From Campylobacteraceae bacterium (GTDB lineage Bacteria > Campylobacterota > Campylobacteria > Campylobacterales > Sulfurovaceae), in NCBI GenBank assembly GCA_027056615.1, contig JALUKJ010000043.1:1-5546 (forward strand): a stretch of 5,546 nt of DNA, read 5' to 3'. Of the stretch, positions 1 to 5,536 are shown one piece after another. Every line of letters begins with the position of its first letter. Position 1 is the stretch's first letter. Under the pieces are notes generated by a model that worked only from the letters and a program-made list of their open reading frames with translations, did not search any database and was not told the DNA's origin. Made by a program: the position numbers and the translations under genes.

Positions 1-61
1 ATTTTAATAATTAAAATATATATTAATTTATTATTCAGGGTTACTTGCTCATAATTATATC
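1..61. other. AT-rich left edge, no gene seen
   Basis: This stretch lies downstream of the hsdM fragment on the minus strand. It is almost pure A+T apart from a short segment near 37-50. An A/T-only inverted repeat (arms 9-14 and 23-28) is too weak to call a terminator. No continuation of HsdM homology is visible in any minus-strand frame. Confidence 0.5.
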
Positions 62-538
62 CTAATATATGAGTATAGATATTGCAAAATGTTTATTTTG
101 TGCTATTTTTAGTAACTCTTCAAAGAGATGTTCAAAATCATCTTCGCTATCTTGCCCCATGGTGCTTTGCTCAATGCTGTTAAGTATCTGTGTTAGGTCT
201 TCTAATATAAAGTTGTTTGTATCGCCATTACCACGCCTAGCCACAGCAGAAAAAAGCTCGGAAGGTTTCAAAAAATACCCAAGCTGTTCAAGAGAATCCT
301 CTTTTATAGCTTCAAGATACTCTTGCCCCTCTTCGGAGTTTTCATCTATCTCTACATACTTTATACCATCTTCTTCTAAAATATGGTCTGCATGGTCTTG
401 CATTTTTTCTGAAAGGTATTTGTAGAAGATAAACCCCAAAATATAGTCTCGAAACTCATCTGCATCCATCTTACCACGCAAGGTATTTGCGATGTTCCAT
501 AGTTGTTGTTCTAGCTGTTTTTTTTGCTCTTCACCCAT
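62..538 (-). pseudogene. hsdM: truncated type I restriction-modification methyltransferase subunit (HsdM N-terminal domain only)
   Basis: The frame encodes 158 residues, whereas HsdM proteins usually have about 500. Residues 10-45 carry the hallmark HsdM N-terminal helices (LWNIANTLRGKMDADEFRDY, then ILGFIFYKYLSEK). The family resemblance runs to about residue 141 (DDFEHLFEE), near the end of that domain. The last 17 or so residues do not look like HsdM, and the frame stops at 62-64. The S-adenosylmethionine-binding and NPPY-type catalytic motifs are therefore absent, so it cannot methylate DNA. In intact systems this domain helps HsdM contact HsdS and DNA. No hsdS or hsdR is in the window. 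The surviving 140 codons are free of frameshifts and have a plausible promoter and ATG, so a free N-domain polypeptide may still be made. An AAGG lies 10 nt before the ATG, rather far for a ribosome binding site. Codons 5-8 contain an A8 run. Recent decay of a lost RM locus is the simplest reading. Confidence 0.82.
74..85. repeat. 12-bp direct repeat, copy A (3' end of hsdM fragment)
   Basis: TATAGATATTGC occurs here and again at 538-549, in the same orientation. This copy lies in the non-homologous tail of the hsdM fragment; the other copy begins at its start codon. The flanking T-rich bases also resemble each other loosely (TTTTGTGCTAT after copy A, TTTTGTATTAT after copy B). The repeat may mark a duplication or recombination junction. 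A chance match is quite possible in DNA this AT-rich. Confidence 0.45.
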
Positions 539-549
539 ATAGATATTGC
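538..549. repeat. 12-bp direct repeat, copy B (5' end of hsdM fragment)
   Basis: This is the second copy of TATAGATATTGC. It begins at the last base of the hsdM-fragment ATG and runs into its leader. Together with copy A at 74-85 it brackets the fragment almost exactly. Confidence 0.45.
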
Positions 550-563
550 CTTATTTTTTAATT

Positions 564-578
564 TTGTATTATATCGTA
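564..578 (-). promoter_or_regulatory. probable sigma-70 promoter of the hsdM fragment
   Basis: Read on the minus strand, a perfect TATAAT lies at 573-568 in the context TACGATATAATACA. It is about 30 nt upstream of the fragment's ATG. No convincing -35 box is seen, which is normal for Campylobacterota promoters. The same 14-nt context, with one difference, lies upstream of argH (3234-3247). Confidence 0.6.
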
Positions 579-585
579 ACTAATT

Positions 586-650
586 GCGAGGCTGAAGCCG
601 TCGATTCCACATATGCAAGTCGCATTTTCGGAATCGGCGTGTTTACACCC
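586..650. repeat. G+C-rich hairpin-forming intergenic element, possible dispersed repeat
   Basis: This stretch between radC and the hsdM fragment is clearly richer in G+C than its surroundings. It can fold: CGTCGATTCC at 599-608 pairs with GGAATCGGCG at 630-639 (10 bp, one G-U wobble in plus-strand RNA). The loop contains a smaller ATGC/GCAT stem (613-616 with 622-625), and GTGTTTACAC follows at 639-648. No run of T follows the stem on either strand, so it is not a typical intrinsic terminator. The unusual composition and nested symmetry suggest a REP-like or other dispersed element. This cannot be tested within one window. Confidence 0.45.
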
Positions 651-664
651 GAATTATAAATTGG

Positions 665-1327
665 TTAAAATAGCAACCCCTCATCAGCAAAACTATAAAA
701 CCCATCTTTCGCCAAAATAACATGGTCAAGCAACTCAATACCTACGAGTTTAGAGACCTCTTCAAGCCTTTGGGTCACAGCAATGTCTGCCCTACTCGCA
801 CTTAGCGTACCACTTGGGTGGTTATGGGCAATGATAATTCCTGCTGACCTATCGGCAATGGCATCGGCAAAGACCTCTCTTGGGTGAACCAAGCTTTGAT
901 TGAGCGTACCTATAAAAACTGTTCGCGTGTTGATAATATGTGATGCACCATCAAGGGTAATGACTAAAAAATACTCTTGCTGTTTAGTTGAAAAGGCTTT
1001 TAACTCATCGTAGACATCTTGGGCAGAGGTTATTTTACGGTTTGACTGAGAAGTGTAGCGTTTTGCAAGTTCTAATGAAGCAATAATTTGTGAAGCTTTA
1101 GCTACACCTAAACCATGAATTTTTAGGAGTTTTTCTAAAGACAAATCGGCAAAAGAGTCATCTAACATAGTGACTATTTCTCGTGAGAGTTTACGGACAT
1201 CTTTACCTTTTATACCTGAGCCTATAAGTACAGAGAGAAGCTCATCATTTTTAAGGGATTGAACACCTTTCTTTACCAACTTCTCTCTTGGCTTGTCGTC
1301 TTTGTGGAGTTCTTTTATTGTTTTCAT
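665..1327 (-). CDS. radC: RadC family JAMM/MPN-domain protein
   Basis: The product has 220 residues, the usual RadC size. The N-terminal half is the RadC-associated helical region (KPREKLVKKG at 12-21, with conserved LKNDELLSVLIGSGIKGKDV after it) and a helix-hairpin-helix (IHGLGVAKA at 70-78). The C-terminal half is the JAMM/MPN fold with all expected metal-site residues: Glu151 (PREVF), His168 and His170 in AHNHPSG, Ser178 and Asp181. The E. coli protein was named for a supposed repair role that was later questioned. The biochemical role of the family remains unsettled; a metal-dependent hydrolase acting in DNA transactions is inferred. I chose the ATG at 1327 because it lies 7 nt after the EIIA gene and gives a standard RadC N-terminus. 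The longer frame from 1393 would overlap EIIA by 59 nt. No good ribosome binding site precedes 1327, so translation is probably coupled to EIIA. Confidence 0.93.
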   Translation of the reverse strand: MKTIKELHKDDKPREKLVKKGVQSLKNDELLSVLIGSGIKGKDVRKLSREIVTMLDDSFADLSLEKLLKIHGLGVAKASQIIASLELAKRYTSQSNRKITSAQDVYDELKAFSTKQQEYFLVITLDGASHIINTRTVFIGTLNQSLVHPREVFADAIADRSAGIIIAHNHPSGTLSASRADIAVTQRLEEVSKLVGIELLDHVILAKDGFYSFADEGLLF

Positions 1328-1334
1328 TACAATT

Positions 1335-1811
1335 TTAAGATAGAGTAACTTCCATAAGGTCTTCACCCTCTCGAATATTTCCAACTTTGTCAATACTAAC
1401 AGTTAGCTCTTTTTTATGAGTAACAACAATAGGGGTAATAGTAGGTTTTCCTTTAGACTCAATAAAGGCTAAATCAGCAGAGATAATTGGTTTGCCAACT
1501 GAGACTTTATCACCCTCTTTAGCAAGTGCTTTAAATCCCTCTCCATTTAATTCAACCGTATCAAGACCAATATGCACCATAACTTCAAAACCATTACTTG
1601 TTCTAATAGAAAAAGCATGATTGGTTGAGAATATTTTAGTAACAATTCCTGCAACAGGTGCTACAAAAGTATTAGAACTAGGCATAAGTGCAATACCTTC
1701 TCCTACCAATTTAGCTGAAAAAACTTCATCAGGTACATCTTCTAACTTTACAATATTACCATCCACGGGAGAAACTAATATCTGTTTTTTTGATTTAAAT
1801 AATCCAAACAT
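1335..1811 (-). CDS. crr: glucose-type PTS EIIA domain protein (stand-alone)
   Basis: This is a 158-residue single-domain protein of the EIIA-Glc (Crr) family. In sugar phosphotransferase systems this family carries phosphate from HPr to the EIIB domain of a transporter, and in enterics it also acts as a regulator. Both active-site histidines are present: His65 in STNHAFSI and phospho-acceptor His80 in MVHIGLDTVEL. The family features EDVPDEVF (24-31), VGEGIAL (36-42) and VAPVAGIV (50-57) are also seen. It has no membrane segment and is cytoplasmic. It begins 9 nt after argH, and its ribosome binding site overlaps the argH stop codon. It ends 7 nt before radC, so it sits mid-operon. No EI, HPr, EIIB or EIIC gene is nearby. 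Many Campylobacterota lack sugar PTS transport, so a regulatory role is plausible, but this is inference. Confidence 0.92.
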   Translation of the reverse strand: MFGLFKSKKQILVSPVDGNIVKLEDVPDEVFSAKLVGEGIALMPSSNTFVAPVAGIVTKIFSTNHAFSIRTSNGFEVMVHIGLDTVELNGEGFKALAKEGDKVSVGKPIISADLAFIESKGKPTITPIVVTHKKELTVSIDKVGNIREGEDLMEVTLS

Positions 1812-1817
1812 TCTACT

Positions 1818-1822
1818 TCCTT
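1818..1822 (-). promoter_or_regulatory. EIIA ribosome binding site overlapping the argH stop codon
   Basis: Minus-strand AAGGA lies 6 nt before the EIIA ATG. Its first two bases are the last two of the argH TAA (1823-1821). Ribosomes ending argH would stop on this site, which points to translational coupling within the operon. Confidence 0.75.
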
Positions 1823-3209
1823 ATTTTTGAGATTCTAGCCATGAGCTTAATGCATCAATTTGCTCTTGCGTTCTTATACTACTTGTTCCACCCTCTGATT
1901 GACGTGCATTCATAGAAGCTCTATTGTCTAAAAGCTCCACTACCCCCTCGGTAATTCTCTTATCAACGCTTTTTAGCTCATCAAAGCTTAATTCTGAGAT
2001 GTCCAGCCCCTTCTCTTCTGCCATATTAACAACATGACCTGTAATATGATACGCATCGCGAAATGGAATACCTGCCTCTTTTACCAAATAGTCGGCAAGG
2101 TCTGTTGCCGATAAATGTCCAATCATACACGCTTGGTTCATCTGCTCCACATTGACGGTCATCTCATCTATCATCTCATTTAAAACTTCTAGTGAGAGTA
2201 GAGCTGTACGAACTGAATCAAAAACGCCCTCTTTATCCTCTTGCATATCTTTATTGTAGGCAAGTGGTAGTCCTTTCATAACGGTTAAGAGTGCGACTAA
2301 GTTTCCATTGACACGACCTGTTTTTCCACGTAGAAGTTCAGGAATATCTGGGTTTTTCTTTTGTGGCATAATTGAACTACCTGTAGCATGTTTGTCTGAG
2401 AGTTGCACAAACTTAAACTCTGAAGCTGACCATAAAATAAGCTCTTCACTTAAACGGCTCATATGCATCATCATCGTTGAGATGTTAAAGAGAATCTCCA
2501 AAGCAAAATCACGGTCACTTACAGTGTCAAGGCAGTTTAATGTTGGAGCTTTAAAACCAAGTCTCTCTGCCGTTATTTTACGGTTAATAGGGTGAGGAGT
2601 TCCAGCTAATGCTGCACAACCAAGGGGAGAGTAGTTATTTCTCTCGTAAGAACTCATAAAACGTTCATAGTCACGCTTAAACATTGAAGTGTAAGCCATT
2701 AAATGGTACGCAAAGTTTATCGGTTGAGCATGTTGTAGGTGGGTCATCCCAGGAAGTAATGTTTCTACGTTTTCATTAGCAACGTTTAAAAGAGTTTCTA
2801 TATTCTGCAAAAGTAGATTAGCAATCTTTTGAGTGTTTTTTTGAACATAGAGTCTAAAGTCCAATGCCACTTGGTCATTACGACTTCTTGCTGTATGTAG
2901 ACGTTTACCTGCGTCTCCAATCTTTTGAGTTAGTCTGCCCTCTATTGCCATATGTATATCTTCATCATCACCATCAAGTAGAAATTCACCTGATTTAACC
3001 TCTTCGTAAATCTCTACTAAACCCTTTTCTATTTGAGCATAATCCTCTTTAGAGATAATCCCCTGCTCTGCTAACATATAGGCATGAGCAATTGAGCCTT
3101 CTATATCTTCTCTGTAGAGTACTTTATCAAAGGGTAATGAGTTATTTAACTCTTGTAATAGTTGAGAACTTGATTCTGTTATTCTAGCTGATGCAATCTT
3201 TTTTGACAC
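1821..3209 (-). CDS. argH: argininosuccinate lyase
   Basis: This cytoplasmic enzyme catalyses the last step of arginine biosynthesis, splitting argininosuccinate into arginine and fumarate. The 462-residue length is typical. Members of the fumarase/aspartase superfamily carry three conserved regions, and all are visible: [13 protein letters not shown] (105-117), [10 protein letters not shown] with His157 (154-163), and the signature [12 protein letters not shown] (277-288) on the mobile catalytic-serine loop (Ser278/Ser279). The C-terminal [14 protein letters not shown] is also normal for ArgH. The start is GTG at 3209, with AGGA (3219-3216) 6 nt upstream. It is the first gene of a leftward argH-EIIA-radC operon and is divergent from ung. 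I could not identify a convincing ARG box in the 71-nt intergenic region, so arginine-responsive control cannot be claimed. Confidence 0.97.
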   Translation of the reverse strand: MSKKIASARITESSSQLLQELNNSLPFDKVLYREDIEGSIAHAYMLAEQGIISKEDYAQIEKGLVEIYEEVKSGEFLLDGDDEDIHMAIEGRLTQKIGDAGKRLHTARSRNDQVALDFRLYVQKNTQKIANLLLQNIETLLNVANENVETLLPGMTHLQHAQPINFAYHLMAYTSMFKRDYERFMSSYERNNYSPLGCAALAGTPHPINRKITAERLGFKAPTLNCLDTVSDRDFALEILFNISTMMMHMSRLSEELILWSASEFKFVQLSDKHATGSSIMPQKKNPDIPELLRGKTGRVNGNLVALLTVMKGLPLAYNKDMQEDKEGVFDSVRTALLSLEVLNEMIDEMTVNVEQMNQACMIGHLSATDLADYLVKEAGIPFRDAYHITGHVVNMAEEKGLDISELSFDELKSVDKRITEGVVELLDNRASMNARQSEGGTSSIRTQEQIDALSSWLESQK

Positions 3210-3233
3210 GATAAATCCTATTATAAAAAGTTA

Positions 3234-3247
3234 TGTATTGTATCGTA
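3234..3247 (-). promoter_or_regulatory. probable promoter of the argH-EIIA-radC operon
   Basis: On the minus strand a TACAAT -10 hexamer lies at 3242-3237 in the context TACGATACAATACA. Transcription would start near 3231, leaving a leader of about 20 nt that includes the argH AGGA site. The context matches the hsdM-fragment promoter at 13 of 14 positions. No -35 box is evident. Confidence 0.6.
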
Positions 3248-3254
3248 TTTATAG

Positions 3255-3260
3255 TATAAT
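3255..3260 (+). promoter_or_regulatory. -10 box of the ung promoter
   Basis: A perfect TATAAT is followed by a start region near 3267, which gives a leader of only about 14 nt. That leader (GAAAAAAGAT and an A-run) has no real Shine-Dalgarno site. The hexamer is just 12 bp from the divergent argH -10 box. Confidence 0.65.
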
Positions 3261-3280
3261 TTTGAAAAAAGATAAAAAAA

Positions 3281-3961
3281 ATGCATACCAATATTAATTT
3301 AGAAACTTCATGGCTCAAACATTTAGAAAACGAATTTCAGCAACCCTATATGCAAACACTTAAAAACTTCTTACAAGCAGAAAAAACACAAGGCAAAACC
3401 ATACTGCCTAAAGGCTCTCTTTGGTTTAATGCACTAAATTCAACTCCACTTGACAAAGTCAAAGTAGTCATATTAGGTCAAGACCCCTACCCTACTATTG
3501 GTCATACTCATGGTTTATGTTTTTCAGCCATGCCAGATGTTAAACCTCTGCCAAAATCTCTTATAAATATCTATAAAGAGTTACAAGATGATTTAGGTAT
3601 TAACAATTTTCATACACCATATCTGCAACCATGGGCTAAACAAGGGGTGCTTCTTTTAAATGCTGTCTTAACTGTAGAAGCAGGAAAATCAAATAGCCAT
3701 CAAGGTAAAGGTTGGGAACACTTTACCAATAAAATTATTGAAGTAGTTAATAAAGAGTGTAACAATGTTGTCTTTATACTCTGGGGGGCTTATGCACAGA
3801 AAAAAGGAAGTGCTATAGATACAACAAAACATTTAATTATTAAAAGCCCTCACCCCTCACCACTCTCTGCATATAGAGGATTTTTGGGAAGTAAACCTTT
3901 TTCTAGGACGAATAGTTTTCTTGTTTCCAAAGGGAAAAAGGCTATAGATTGGAGAGTATAA
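3281..3961 (+). CDS. ung: uracil-DNA glycosylase, family 1
   Basis: This enzyme removes uracil from DNA, arising from cytosine deamination or dUTP misincorporation, and so starts base-excision repair. The 226-residue length is normal. The water-activating motif is [10 protein letters not shown] (62-71) with catalytic Asp68, followed by [10 protein letters not shown] (74-83). Asn128 in [12 protein letters not shown] would read the uracil ring, and the DNA-intercalating loop is [11 protein letters not shown] (191-201) with His191. The ATG at 3281 gives the expected N-terminus, and no earlier start is available after the putative promoter. It has its own promoter, divergent from argH. Its final codons contain a GAGAGTAT segment complementary to a sequence ahead of the next gene. 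No clear intrinsic terminator follows, so read-through into the nuclease gene is possible. Confidence 0.97.
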   Translation: MHTNINLETSWLKHLENEFQQPYMQTLKNFLQAEKTQGKTILPKGSLWFNALNSTPLDKVKVVILGQDPYPTIGHTHGLCFSAMPDVKPLPKSLINIYKELQDDLGINNFHTPYLQPWAKQGVLLLNAVLTVEAGKSNSHQGKGWEHFTNKIIEVVNKECNNVVFILWGAYAQKKGSAIDTTKHLIIKSPHPSPLSAYRGFLGSKPFSRTNSFLVSKGKKAIDWRV

Positions 3962-4033
3962 GTTTAGTTTTATATTTTAAAGTAATATTAAGTTTGTAGC
4001 CTATAGAATACTCTCAATATAAATAAAGAGAGT
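3952..4033 (+). promoter_or_regulatory. candidate leader with two mutually exclusive hairpins before the nuclease gene
   Basis: Three segments can pair in alternative ways: GAGAGTAT (3952-3959, the last codons and first base of the stop of ung), ATACTCTC (4008-4015) and GAGAGT (4028-4033, the purine-rich ribosome-binding region of the nuclease gene). Segments 1 and 2 match over 8 bp, and segments 2 and 3 over 6 bp with a 12-nt loop. Pairing 2 with 3 would hide the ribosome binding site; pairing 1 with 2 would free it. The pairings are read directly from the sequence; the regulatory meaning is inference. Confidence 0.35.
4002..4007 (+). promoter_or_regulatory. possible -10 box for the nuclease/HhH pair
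   Basis: TATAGA lies 29 nt before the nuclease ATG, and no -35 box is seen. A second A+T hexamer (TATAAA at 4018-4023) would leave almost no leader. If the 4002 promoter is used, transcripts start near 4014 and lack most of the ATACTCTC segment, so only ung read-through RNA would fold as described for 3952-4033. Confidence 0.3.
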
Positions 4034-4036
4034 CTA

Positions 4037-5203
4037 ATGCATGATTTAGAAGTTTTTTTTAAAAAAATAGAATCTATAGAAGATAAATATAATGAGTTAA
4101 ACAGAAAAAATGCTTATGATTTTAACCTATTTACACTTATGCTTAAAGCAGGTGATGAAGTTAATCTTCATAGTAAATTTATTGCTGAACTTCTTAATCC
4201 TAAAGGCTCACACCATCAGGGAAGAAAATTTTTAGACCTATTTTTAGAAGAAATCAGAGTAAAAGTTCCTCGATGTGGAGTTGATGTTTTCAGAGAGAAA
4301 TACAATATTGATATATTATTGAAATCTTCGGATTATGCAATTATTGTTGAAAACAAAATCTACACACAAGACCACTCTTCACAACTTAGTCGTTATTTAG
4401 AAAAAATGGAAGTAGAAGGATATAAACAATCCAATATCTATCTACTCTATCTAACTCTATTTGGTCAAAAACCAACTGAAGCAAAAGTTAAAGATAGAGT
4501 TATTACCATATCTTATAAAAATGAAATTTGTTCTTGGATAGAACGGTCTATTCAAGCTGTTGCAGATATTCCTGTCTTACATGGAACACTACTTCAATAT
4601 CTATATTTGATTCAATCACTTACCAACCAATCTTATCATAAAGGTTTCCTAATGGAGATAAAAGAGTTACTTCTAGAAAATGACAATTTAAAACGTGCAA
4701 TAGAGATAGAAGAGGCTGTTGTTGAAGCTAAAATTGAAGTGCAATTTAACTTTTGGCAAATGCTTTTGTCCAACCTTTTTCCTCATTATGCTTTTATATT
4801 TTACAATACCAATAGCAATCAAGGACTAAAAAAGACAGTTCGACGCTACTACAGTCTACAAAAAAACATTAAAGATTATGGGATAATGTATCAAGTAGAT
4901 GAGCAGGTAATTTTTTTCGTTGAGTTACGTAATAACATCTATTACGGTTTTGAGATTATAGATGAGAATAATATTTCAAGTAGACAAAAAGAGGCATTAG
5001 ATAGTTTAGATATTGCATGGAATGAGACCTCCAATAGTGTCTATTGGAGATACCCAGACAAACGTTTAAATTTTAAAAAGTTTAATCATCAAAATATTTT
5101 TGATTTACTAGATAGTGAGCAGAAGAGAAAAGATATTAAAAAAATAAGTGATGAAATCATTACTTTAATCTCAAATTATAAACAAGGAGCTAAGAGTGTT
5201 TAA
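4037..5203 (+). CDS. PD-(D/E)XK superfamily nuclease-like protein
   Basis: This is a 388-residue protein with no signal peptide or membrane segment. The N-terminal third resembles the PD-(D/E)XK nuclease families often annotated near defence genes. A helix HSKFIAELLNP (45-55, Glu51) precedes the core NIDILLKSSDYAIIVENKIY (90-109). The expected active-site residues are Asp92 and Glu105-x-Lys107, followed by Gln116 and Tyr120 in the QLSRY helix. Predicted activity is metal-dependent cleavage of DNA or RNA; the target is unknown. Residues 200-388 form a second region without a motif I recognise, with FWQMLLSNLFPHY at 239-251 and a lysine-rich C-terminus. The ATG at 4037 has AAAGAG 6 nt upstream. 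Codons 6-11 contain a T8A7 run. The last 8 nt overlap the HhH gene. By eye the gene is more AT-rich than argH, which fits accessory DNA. A defence role is inferred from family habits only; no RM or toxin partner adjoins it. Confidence 0.75.
   Translation: MHDLEVFFKKIESIEDKYNELNRKNAYDFNLFTLMLKAGDEVNLHSKFIAELLNPKGSHHQGRKFLDLFLEEIRVKVPRCGVDVFREKYNIDILLKSSDYAIIVENKIYTQDHSSQLSRYLEKMEVEGYKQSNIYLLYLTLFGQKPTEAKVKDRVITISYKNEICSWIERSIQAVADIPVLHGTLLQYLYLIQSLTNQSYHKGFLMEIKELLLENDNLKRAIEIEEAVVEAKIEVQFNFWQMLLSNLFPHYAFIFYNTNSNQGLKKTVRRYYSLQKNIKDYGIMYQVDEQVIFFVELRNNIYYGFEIIDENNISSRQKEALDSLDIAWNETSNSVYWRYPDKRLNFKKFNHQNIFDLLDSEQKRKDIKKISDEIITLISNYKQGAKSV
5184..5189 (+). promoter_or_regulatory. ribosome binding site that fixes a GTG start
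   Basis: AAGGAG, the best Shine-Dalgarno match in the window, lies inside the end of the nuclease gene. It is 6 nt before the GTG at 5196 and decides that start over the later ATGs. It implies strong translation of the small HhH protein. Confidence 0.8.
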
Positions 5204-5528
5204 AAATATTCTATTTATGGTTGTAATAACCTCTTCATTTTCATGGACAATGGGGGTAGCAATGGTACAAACTGTACCTAAAAAAGAGTTAGGTTGCATT
5301 AAAGGATTAGGTATAAAACGTATAAATGCACTTTTAGAATACCGTAAAACTCATAAATTAAAGAGTTTAGAAGAGTTGCTTAATGTAAAAGGTATTGGAA
5401 AAGGAATTTTAGAAAATATCAAGAGTGATAAGAAAAAAAAGGTTTGTACTCAATTTAATGAACCTAAAAAAAATGTAGAAAATAACAGTAGTAGAGTTAT
5501 TAAAAAGAAAAATATCTCGGCAGAATAA
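5196..5528 (+). CDS. secreted helix-hairpin-helix (ComEA-like) DNA-binding protein
   Basis: This is a 110-residue protein. Residues 1-25 form a signal peptide or N-terminal anchor: Lys3, then a hydrophobic stretch rich in I, L, V and F, with likely cleavage near GVA (20-22). Residues 27-77 form a ComEA-type tandem helix-hairpin-helix domain. The first hairpin is IKGLGIKRINALLEYR (35-50), and the second is SLEELLNVKGIGKGILENIK (57-76). This fold binds the DNA backbone without sequence preference. Periplasmic relatives such as ComEA, and Cj0011c of Campylobacter jejuni, help take up DNA in natural transformation. The N-terminal 'INTA' lead-in typical of ComEA is missing (TVPKKEL instead). A basic, low-complexity tail (78-110, with KKKK, PKK and KKK) is added. 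Cys34 and Cys84 could form a disulfide. The gene overlaps the nuclease gene by 8 nt and has two A8 runs (5433-5440, 5466-5473). A role in competence is inferred; a general periplasmic DNA-binding function is the safer call. Confidence 0.78.
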   Translation: MFKNILFMVVITSSFSWTMGVAMVQTVPKKELGCIKGLGIKRINALLEYRKTHKLKSLEELLNVKGIGKGILENIKSDKKKKVCTQFNEPKKNVENNSSRVIKKKNISAE

Positions 5529-5536
5529 AATAAGTA

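Noticed and set aside
41..52. Minus-strand mini-ORF ATG AGC AAG TAA with AGGA upstream
   Set aside because: It has only three sense codons and no sign of regulatory use; AT-rich sequence produces such strings easily.
69..425. Plus-strand open frame of 118 codons, rich in Ser and Cys
   Set aside because: It lies antisense inside the hsdM fragment, and its serine-rich composition is that of a shadow frame. There is no plausible family.
599..639. Intrinsic terminator for the argH-EIIA-radC operon
   Set aside because: The stem is real, but no T-run follows it on the minus strand, and the wobble pair becomes an A-C mismatch in minus-strand RNA.
1328..1393. A longer RadC reading from an ATG at 1393
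   Set aside because: It would overlap the EIIA gene by 59 nt and add 22 residues unlike RadC N-termini. The ATG at 1327 gives a normal RadC start and 7-nt spacing.
1621..1830. Plus-strand open frame of 69 codons
   Set aside because: It is antisense to the EIIA gene, which has clear family motifs.
2308..2595. Plus-strand open frame of 95 codons
   Set aside because: It is antisense to argH around the fumarase-superfamily signature, so it is a shadow frame.
3210..3280. ARG box (ArgR operator) upstream of argH
   Set aside because: I found no convincing paired 18-bp palindromes. The region is A+T-rich enough to give weak partial matches anywhere.
3983..3990. TAATATTA palindrome downstream of ung as terminator
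   Set aside because: It is an A/T-only 4-bp arm without a loop, so too weak to terminate and likely compositional.
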